From the NCBI GenBank assembly GCA_958298945.1, contig OY282605.1, forward strand, positions 112,712,267-112,776,266: a DNA stretch of 64,000 nucleotides, given 5' to 3'. Source of the stretch: Atherix ibis (Eukaryota > Arthropoda > Insecta > Diptera > Athericidae). Every line of letters starts with the position of its first letter. Position 1 is the first letter of the stretch. Under the pieces are notes generated by a model. It made no database searches and was not told where the DNA came from. It saw nothing but the letters and a program-made list of their open reading frames with translations. Position numbers and translations under genes: made by a program. This document shows positions 55,561 through 64,000 of this stretch, piece by piece.

Positions 55561-58428
55561 TAGAATTACCACTTTTGAAGATAGTTTTTAGATAATATTG
55601 TTCGATCAATAATCAATTTACAATTTTAAATGGCGATTTATGTGCAAAATAATTTTTATTTTAAAAAATTATATGTACAATAATTATTTGAAAAAATATT
55701 ACTATATTTTCCAAACTGTAAATTGGATAGAATAAGATCATTTCAGTTTCAATAAAATCGAAAGTAACTTTTTTAAAAAATATTTTAAGGTCTATTTCTA
55801 TTTGAATTTTATAATAATTTAATTTTTTTTATCCTTTAACGAAAAAAAAATCCTTAAAAGTAACGAAAAATATTCTTTTTTTATATACATTTTATAAATT
55901 CAATAAAAAAAAAAAAAAAAAAATTAAGTTAGTCTCAGTCGTTACAATCCAAAATCGACTTTCGTTGGCAATTTTATCATTTTCATCAGTGAAAATTTTG
56001 TAATAATTTTTTTTTTTTAAATTAAGAAGAAAATTAATTGAAGAATTTGTTAAAAATTAGTTTTTTCTGGTTTTGAAAATAGTTTCGTTAAAATTTGATA
56101 ATTATTAAAATTTATTCAAATGAAAATTTACACTATAAAAATTCAATTTGGGGAAAAATTATAAAAACATATTTTTTTTGACTGGCCGGCACTATCATCC
56201 ACTGTCTGGACCAATTATATTAAACGTCCGAACAATTATAGGTACTTTAATCCGAAACTACAATAAAACGAAAAGTTTTGTTTATTTTTCAATTCTCCGA
56301 ATAGAGCCATAATTGCTTATGTGTTTGCATAAAATAAAATGTCATCTAACAAACGACAAACTAACATCTAACAACGAAAAAGTAAATAAATCGAGAAAAG
56401 ACGTTAATTACAGTGCAATGTGCTCTCATACACGTATGCGGTGTGCCTTATTGACTTGTATCAGCTTGGAGACCTAAACGAGCATAGACCAAGTCAGGTG
56501 CAGACGGCATTCATCTATAATTGGTGATGATATAGTTGATAAAATATGGGTGCAAGTATAGCTAACGAGTAGCAGACTGATCCAATTTGACAATCCACAA
56601 AATTAGCATATTTACCCGAACGTGCCCCCAGCAATTTTGTGCTCCCCAACATCTACCGGACTATCATTGGCAATCTGCTCCCGCCGTCAAAGTACTTTCG
56701 TAACGAAATTTGGTGGCCATGGGCACACCGCTGGAGGATCCAACTAACCCGGTGTGGTTTCGGCGCAATTGATGTTATGTAAATTTAGATCAATTAAGGT
56801 AAATCGAAAGAGAACCATCCAAAAAGAAAAACAAAACAAAAACTATTAGTATAACTACATTTTTTGGGGCTCCGTTCCAAACTATTAGTCCCCAAAAGTT
56901 GAATGAACTCAGAGAATGCTATGCACCTAAAGTGGATGTAAATGAATAAAAAATGAAAGTAAATAAAATAATAACAAACAAACGAGATCCTCACAATAAA
57001 TTTGGTATGCCCCAATTTATGGTAACAAGAAAAAAAATCGGGCTTTACTTTCTACGCTTTCGTTTTTGTTTTCTTTTATCTAAATTAATAAAATATGTAG
57101 TCTATAATATGCATTTTTTTTTGGAAATAAATTGTTGGCATAACATAGGATTCATCGAGTTCAGATAGCTTCTGCCAAATGTTTTGCCGAATATTCTCTT
57201 TTTTTGGGGTCGCATTTCAAATGATGCAGTGCAGATACTTACTCGTACGAGCATAGTTTAGATCAATTCAAAAACAAATAAAAATTAAATAAAATTCCAC
57301 TACAACAAATCACAATTTTAGGATCAATGGACTAAGAATAATTTCAATTTCAATTTATCCATATTAACGCGGAGGTGTGTGGAGTACATTTGTGGGGCAC
57401 ACCAACGAACTATAAAGGATGAAAGAGGCGAGAGCATCTAAAATCGTTTTGATTTAGATTTATGGCCGTGAAAATTTTCGATTTCAATTTATTTACACTT
57501 TAAACATTAATGAACTTTTGTTTATCTTCAGAAAATGTGTGGATGGACGTGATGTGATCTTCCGGGTAATCTAAGAGTGCATATCCTCAGTACCATCTCG
57601 TAAGCAAATGATTTGGCTTTGCGATTGGAAGCGAAAAAAAAGATCGGATGAAGAGCAGATTTTTCAAGAGAAAGAAGAATTGAAGATGCCGAAGAATCAT
57701 TATAATGGTCATTATTTGTTAAATTTTTTAAGAAGTCTAATTTTGCAGCAATATAAACGAAAACTATTGATTTATCTTAATCTGAAAGTAATTGTTCTAT
57801 AATTGGAAGAAGTTTAACGATGACACGCTTAGTGCAGCTTAATTTATTGAAACTTTTTTTTTTCTTCCCTTTTTATGTGCCACTCACTACAAATAATAAT
57901 AAGATTATTTCCTATAATAAAAATTTCAACAGTACTTAAAAAAATAGTAAATACTCTTCGGTGCTTGTCTATCTTAAAGTAATTATTTTAAATTCATAAA
58001 AGATCCATTGGGAATTGTTTGTTCAAGCGCCTAAGAGTGTTTATGGGCAGGATGCAGTAAAGCAGGATATTGGTGTTAAAGGAGGATTTTTTTAGAAGGG
58101 CAGATAATAATAATGCTTTTTATAATAAGATACAGTCATATTATGAGCAATTTCACGTAGTATTTTTCATTAGAGGAACTATATTCGTCGGGAATCTGAA
58201 GGTATTGGAGAGTCCCGGAGATCTAGTTCGTAAGCTCAAATTGATTTCAGTAACGCGTTGTATGAACGCCTATCTATCGCCTATCAGATCAATGGTGGCC
58301 TATAGCTTACAGGGACCAAAAGTAAGTTTTGCAAGCCGTATGCATTTCTGAAGGTTTCTTTGAAACCGAGTGATGTATAGTATCTTTGCGACAATTACAA
58401 GAATAGCATTTAAACAAACTTTAACGCA
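55561..58428. other. Noncoding DNA; more complex block 56400-56790
   Basis: 55561-56390 is AT-rich. 56400-56790 is a GC-richer block without an open frame, for example ACGTGCCCCCAGCAATTTTG and CTGCTCCCGCCGTCAAAGTA. 57340-57600 is moderately complex. A 93-codon frame at 58070-58351 has no recognisable domain. Confidence 0.4.
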
Positions 58429-58735
58429 CGGAGGGTTCTACGGTATTGCCATAGTACCCTTAGAAGTCGCAGGCCGACGTAGTTTGTAAATGTACGAAGG
58501 GTCTTACGGTATTCGCTTAGTACCCTTGGAAGTGGCAGGCCCACGTTGTATGTAAACGTATGGGAGGTCCTACGGTATTCGCTTAGTACTCTTGGAAGTC
58601 GCAGACCGACGTAGTCTGTAAATGCATGGGGTGTCCTACAGTATTCTCATAGTACCTTTGGCAGTCGCAGGCCCATGTATTTTGTGAACGCACAGGGGGT
58701 GCTACGGTAATTCCTTAGTACCCTTGGAAAGGTCT
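58429..58735. repeat. 66-bp tandem array, 4.6 units
   Basis: Units begin at 58429, 58495, 58561, 58627 and 58693, exactly 66 bp apart. Each holds CTACGGTATTC..TTAGTACC, then CTTGGAAGTCGCAGGCC.ACGT, then TGTAAA.G.A, with substitutions but no indels. Confidence 0.95.
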
Positions 58736-58868
58736 ATCCCTGTTATTTCAAATTAATCAGTTCTACCCGAGAGAATGAATCAGTAATATGGGATCAGAGA
58801 GTCTCAAAAGTGTATTTTTAGTCTTGATCTAATGTGTGATTTTGGCCACGTAGTTGGAGCGTCATGAT

Positions 58869-59815
58869 GAGTGTGGGCTGCCAAAATGTCTTGTTAGGGT
58901 CTCAGGAGTACTTGCAACATTCCTCAAGGACCAGAGCGTCGTCTTATTGAGGGTAGGGAGGAGGGGGTCGATTGAAACAGTATGAATAAATGACGCTGCA
59001 GGAAAATGGGACAGCGAATTTTGAAGTAAAGAGTATGAGTTACCGAAATTACTTGTTAGGGTCTCAGAAGTACTTGAAACATTCCTCAAGGACCTGAACG
59101 CCGTCTTTTTGTAAGAACGAAGGGGAGGGGGGGGGGTGCGATTGAAAGGGTATGAAGAAATGATGCTGCAGGAAAATGGAGCAACGAATTTTCAAGCAGA
59201 GTGTGGGTTACTGATATGACTCGCTAGGGTGTTAGGAGTGCTTTCAACATTCCTTAAGGACCTGCACCTTGTATTCTTAGAGGGAGGATTGAAAAAATAT
59301 GACAGAAAAATGGAGCAGCGCAATTTGAAGCAACGAGTGTGGGTAACCAATATGACTTCTTAGGGTCTCAGAAGTACTTTCAATATTCCTTAAGAACCGG
59401 CACCCCATCTTCTTGGAGGAAAGAGAAGAATTAAAAGAGTATGAGAGTATGAATAAATGATGCTGCAGGAAAATGGAACAGCGAAAATTAAAGCAACGAG
59501 TGTGGATTACCGAAATGACTAGCTAGGGTCTCAGGAGTGCTTTAAACATTCCTCAAGGATCTGAACGCCGTCTTCTTACTCGAGGAAGAGTTAACATTCC
59601 TTAAGGATCTGAACGCCGTCTTCTTACTCGAGGGGGGGGGGAGCTTGAAAGAGTATAAACAAATTACGCTGCCGGAAAGTGGAGCAGCGAATTTAGAAGC
59701 AAAAAGTGTGGATTACCGAAATGACTTGTTAGTGTCTCAGGAGTGCTTTTAATATTTGTGAAGGATCTGAACCCCGTCTTCTTGGAGGGGGAGAGGACAG
59801 TTCAAAGAGTATGAT
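58869..59815. repeat. Tandem array of six units of about 165 bp, with G-runs
   Basis: Unit starts (GAGTGTGGGTTACCGAAATGA type) are at 58869, 59031, 59199, 59335, 59498 and 59704. Each continues with TTAGGGTCTCAGGAGTACTT, then AACATTCCTCAAGGA, then GAACGCCGTCTTCTT, a purine-rich G-run, and GCTGCAGGAAAATGGAGCAG. Runs of 10 G occur at 59127-59136 and 59632-59641. The fifth unit contains an internal duplication of about 50 bp (ATTCCT.AAGGATCTGAACG and neighbours), which explains its 206-bp length. Confidence 0.93.
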
Positions 59816-59829
59816 CAACATCGAACACT

Positions 59830-60055
59830 GATGAACATGGGGACCGAGTGAGAGCTCTTTTGAGGTCAGACCCTTGACTCCCATCGAAGCTGATGATTTA
59901 AGTTTGAAGTATTTTACTCTTCATCAGTTTTAGATTCAAGATGTAGGCATGAGACAGGACCTTCTTTGTCTGTGTGACTGTTTTTTGTTCATGAAGATCA
60001 AAAATCTCCTGATAGTACCTCATGTTGGTAAGCACTGGCAATGCACTACTTCAAA
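59830..60055. repeat. Flank of the array, similar to 39.5-39.75 kb
   Basis: GTTCATGAAGATCAAAAATC followed by ATAGTACCTCATGTTGGTA and CACTAC parallels 39630-39710. It suggests that the array lies inside, or next to, an unrecognised repeat family. Confidence 0.4.
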
Positions 60056-62970
60056 AAAATTAACCTAAAAATATAAAAATAAAATAAAATTCTTGTGAAA
60101 AGAAAAAAAAACAGTCTCATTACTTTTCTACTACACCTCATCTAACTAAATTTTTTTTGCTCAAAATTTATTTTATTTAATATCTCAATTGTTAGAGAAA
60201 AATATTTAAAAAAAATTTTTCTGTTTTCTGAACAGAAAATATCTTTTATTGAAAATTTGAACGCAAATATTCCCAAAAAAAAAAATTTACATAAAAGTCC
60301 TCCTTTTTGCCAGAGTCTTCGCAAATAAAGCCATCACATATTGTCAGCTAATTTCTGCTTAAAGGTAAATTACACATTATTAATGACTGTTCTAAATACT
60401 TTCAACAAAATAACGTCGATGCATAAAATCTGATCAAGGAAACTTTGGTCAGTTTATTGAGTCATTCCTCAAAAGAGAAATCGTTTTTTAATTGGAAACA
60501 CAGTCCCCTCCGCCTCCTGCTGAACCCAACTACCTAATCGATTACAAATTGAATGAAAAATTATAGCATAATTTCATAAAAGTTTTTGATTTAGATGATG
60601 TCCAGCCGTTGTTTGATATTTTCTCCTTTTTTGGTATGTGGAGTTATAACTCCATTCGCTGAATAAACAAATTCTTCAAATTACTATGTTTAAGCGAAAG
60701 TCTCTTGGTAAATGGGAGTCTTGTTGTTGTTTTTTTAACTATACGACATTTTTTCTGTATGCAATTATAGTCAATCGATGGGGAATTTTGTGCAGCTCCA
60801 CCAATGGAACAAGTTTATCATTGTCTGAATGGTTTTTATAATATTATTTCGTTGTCGTCTTTCGACTCGATCAAAAATCATCAAATTTACAAATTTATGC
60901 AAACCAATAATTACGAAACGATTTTCGTTCTAAATGTGTGCTAGCCCCCAGGGGGACATGGACATACATAGTTGTGTATACGAGATACAAGATAATCAAT
61001 GCCAATCACCATCACCATTTCGTATGTTCTAACTTGAGTTTTAGCGGCGCTTCAGAGCATGTAGATAGCACCTTCCTTACATCCGCAACAGCTCCTGAAC
61101 AGACGTTCATCGATAAGATATTGTGTCAGAACTTACAACGTAATAGGTTGATCATATTTGGTAAATTTTATTATACATAATTATAATATAGTTTTGAGTA
61201 AAAATTCAACTGAAAAATTAAAAAAAAAATATCTCATCGAGGCTGATCGATTAAATAGGTTTTTAGTGATTTTAAACTGGTTAAACTATCCGATGGTAGA
61301 CGTTAATTGGCTAAAAGTTTATTTTAGTTTGAATATCTAAGATTCAATGGAGCATGACATAATATTCCCTCTGTCTACGCATTTAAATAGATCTAAAAAT
61401 GAATAAGTGCAAAATATTTCTTCTTCTTTAAGTGATTTCTATTCCACCAAGCACACCACATTGTTTGCGATCAAATAACAACAATCACCTAAAAAGGTGG
61501 TGGTAGACTTAATCACAGGCTGACTACCAGTTTACCTCTTGAATTATCCTCTTGGCAATTTATCGATTAGACTTGCCCATAAATAAAAGCACTGCTCTTA
61601 TAGGGAGTCACCGGTATATCTCTATTACAATCATAAGTAATATAAATCAATTACAGGTGGCGCTGGCAACTTGTTTGATGATCGTTTCCGACGATAAATG
61701 TTCCAATTTACAATAACTTTTAGCCGCGTAATCGTTTATGGTTTTAGTAATAAATTCTCAAATCAAACTTAAGAGACCTTTAAAAGTGGAATAGGAATTT
61801 TCCAACTTTGATTACAACAAGAGAGATTTTTTTTTTTTTTGAATAGATTTTATTTATTCGATTCTGTTTGTTTTGCATTGTTTTCTTGTTATTCTTTTCT
61901 TTTTTTTTTTTTGTCAAAAGGAAATTTATCTAATTGGTGGTATTCTATGCCATAGTAGCGTATCGTCTATATCACATACCGTTGCGGCAATTAGTCAAGC
62001 GCAAAAGATTTATTCTCAAAATTCTTTTACTGTTTGTTCATTCTTTACTCCAAGACATATAGTTTGTCTTAATTGAATTGTATTTATTTTTAGTTTTATT
62101 TTTTGGGATTTAACATTTGTAAAAAGATACAATTTTCAATAAATTTGTGTGAGAGTTGATCGAGAGAACGAATAAGTTCAAGGAAAATCGGTTTGTGTCT
62201 GAGATAACAGAATACTGTGCCTAAAAGTTGGTAATCAAACCAAATTTTTTGCTCAATAATCACTAACGTCTTTTGCGGGTCTTTCTTATCCTGCAAGACT
62301 TAGAATCGAAATAGTTTTAAAAAGTTTTCTCCCATATAAATTAAAAAATATTCCTTTTATCCTTGTTATTGTTGTTTTTATTCTAATTTTTTTTTGTAAA
62401 CATTTGAGACGATTTGTATTCTCTTAATTTTTTTTCTTACAATAAAATTTTTTTCTCAACTCTAGTTTGTAGTAGAAATAACAAGAAATTTTTTATTGCT
62501 GCCATCACATTTGATTTTCTCTGTTATTTTTGTTAAAGAAAAACATTTTTTTTTTTATTTAAAAGAAGTCAGACGACACTCAGTCTTGCATGTAATTTGT
62601 TACTTTTAAGTATGTTTTTCCTAATCTATTTATACTCGTATATGAAGAAAAAAAATTGCTGTTGTTTGGTTTTTTTTTTTTTGATAAAATTTTTCTTGTT
62701 TGTTATTTTAGGATTGTTGTATGAAGAGAATAGCAATTTGCCCATGAACTTGTCTTCTTACGGAAGATGAGATTCATTACAAGACGAATTAGAAGCAGTT
62801 TAGATTGGTATGTAGTGACTGTACCCAGGAACGTAGGCTATTTTTTCTTAGATTTTTTGTTTGTTTAAATTTTAATAGAACATATTCTGTTTGGTTGGTT
62901 GATTTTGTAGCAATTTGTCAGCTTTCAGTAAGTAAATTTGGCTAATATTCAAAAAGAAATCAGACTTAAA
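60056..62970. other. Noncoding DNA without a recognised gene
   Basis: Alternating AT-rich and more complex stretches. 60930-61180 and 61440-61750 are more complex (for example AATCAATTACAGGTGGCGC at about 61646). Short open frames here show no domain. Confidence 0.45.
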
Positions 62971-63239
62971 AGGATGCCTACAACAACATAAACAAGTTCA
63001 TTTATATTTTTGCGCTCCTAATGAAAATATTATCAAATCCTATTTATTCCCTTTCTTCTTTTCATGTACTAAACAATCGGGGAAAAAAACTTAATAAACT
63101 TTTTATTCCTAGTATTAATAGCAGCGAAGTTGATTAAGAATTATCCATTTTGTAGCTCTCTAATTTAGGATTTATCAAAGAAATTTTTTATTTATGCCAT
63201 TTTATATTATGGATTATTTTAAAGACTAAAAAACGTGAT

Positions 63240-63624
63240 AATTCTGAAATAGTCACATTGCGCTAATTTTTCAAACAAAATTTTCTTCGGCGATGAGGCT
63301 CATTTTTTGCTTGGTGGATACGTTAATTTGCCATATATGAGGCTCTAGAAACCTACAAGTATCTGTGGAGAAGGAAATATAGCCAAAAAAGAGTGATACA
63401 TTTAGTTTTAGGTATTATAGGTCCGAGTTTTTTTTTAAATTAAAGAAGGAGAAGCATTTGCCGCCTATTCTGAGCTCTATGGTTGTATGATAAGTAACTG
63501 TTTTTGGCCTCAACTTTAAGATTTTAATCCGGACTATATTTGGTTTTAACTAGAATAAGTAATTTCAAGAATTACTGATGTTAATTGGCCTCCACAATAC
63601 TGAAATTTGACTCTATAACACAAA
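63240..63624 (+). mobile_element. DDE transposase remnant (first tandem unit)
   Basis: The clearest copy of the family: FSNKIFFGDEAHFLLGGYVN (63272-63331), KPTSICGEGNI, KEGEAFAAYSELYGCMISN, FWPQL, DFNPDYIWF and finally ITDVNWPPQY, NLTL (63575-63615). The order matches DDE transposases with DEAHF...RYRAMI..FFWPQL...D.VWFQQDGA...DVNWPPRSCDLT. Stops and a missing QQDGA segment make it dead. Confidence 0.75.
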
Positions 63625-63899
63625 AGAATGCCAACAACATGAACAATTTCATTTACGCTTGTACGTTTCTAATGAAAATATATGCAAACAATCGGGAAAA
63701 AAAACTAAATTAACTTTTTATTCCTAGAATTAATAGTAGAGAATGCCAGTGTAGGAATTTGATAAACGATTATCCATTTTATAGCGTTAAAAGTATAGAT
63801 CCCTAATTTAAGTGTTATCAAACAATTTTTTTATTAAAATTAATATTTGTTTAGTTTAAACCACTCCATTTTATATTATGGATTATTTTAAACACCAAT

Positions 63900-64000
63900 A
63901 AAAAGTGGTAATTCTGAAATAGTCACATTGCGCTAATTTTTCAAACAAAATTTTCTTCGGCGATGAGGCTCATTTCTTGCTTGGTGGTTACGTTATTTTG
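63900..64000 (+). mobile_element. DDE transposase remnant (second tandem unit, truncated by window)
   Basis: FSNKIFFGDEAHFLLGGYV is read at 63937-63993, nearly identical in DNA to 63276-63332. The rest lies beyond the window. Confidence 0.75.

Larger units (their letters stand above)
62971..64000. repeat. Tandem duplication, unit about 654 bp, second unit cut by window end
   Basis: Unit 1 (62971-63624) and unit 2 (63625 onward) share AATGCC.ACAACA, ACAATCGGGAAAAAAA, ATTTTATATTATGGATTATT, and GAAATAGTCACATTGCGCTA through GGCGATGAGGCTCATTT in the same order and orientation. The similarity near the DDE part is very high. Each unit includes a DDE transposase remnant. Confidence 0.88.

Overview
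The window looks like a gene desert from an AT-rich insect genome. A dipteran is plausible from the CAA/CAG-type microsatellites and the mix of transposons, but the order cannot be proven from sequence alone. I found no convincing host gene, tRNA, rRNA or CRISPR. Almost everything recognisable is mobile-element DNA at many stages of decay, set in low-complexity AT-rich DNA. The window is probably intergenic sequence or a very long intron.

Layout. 1-0.6 kb: a decayed mariner. 1.4-2.7 kb: a structurally intact mariner with matched terminal repeats, TA target duplications and an open 350-residue D,D34D transposase; it is the youngest-looking element here. 3.0-3.8 kb: a direct duplication. 5.7-10.8 kb: Jockey-like reverse transcriptase and endonuclease remnants, an internally deleted mariner (6451-7373), a second DDE transposase family and a possible SINE. 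12.65-14.5 kb: a foldback derivative of the 6.4-kb mariner family beside a DDE remnant. 16.0-18.85 kb: a 5'-truncated R1-clade LINE inserted inside a mariner's catalytic motif, with a 9-bp target duplication. 20.5-21.8 and 29.1-30.4 kb: two irritans-type mariners in the same orientation, one frameshifted and one open. 22.6-27.9 kb: LINE RNase H and zinc-knuckle fragments, a duplicated unknown repeat and a mariner fragment. 30.6-47.2 kb: scattered DDE, mariner, MITE and SINE-like pieces, including two mariners fused tail to tail at 46.6 kb. 49.9-52.3 kb: a hairpin and two more mariner remnants. 53.4-54.2 kb: a 12-bp minisatellite of about 70 units. 58.4-60.0 kb: a GC-richer island with a 66-bp array, a second array of about 165-bp units and G-runs. 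63-64 kb: a tandemly duplicated DDE remnant that runs off the window.

The most unusual signal cuts across these classes. Five short-loop, near-perfect palindromes (arms 18-41 bp) sit at 14.25, 21.75, 27.6, 29.1 and 49.9 kb. They are not terminal repeats of any element. Two lie just inside opposite ends of the two irritans mariners, and one of these has rewritten the transposase C-terminus. They look like foldback (template-switch) repair scars, possibly linked to mariner excision and gap repair. That link is inference.

The elements do not form a pathway. The two open transposases (1588-2640 and 29118-30200) are the only proteins here that might still be made. They could in principle act on the matching terminal repeats of their own families only.
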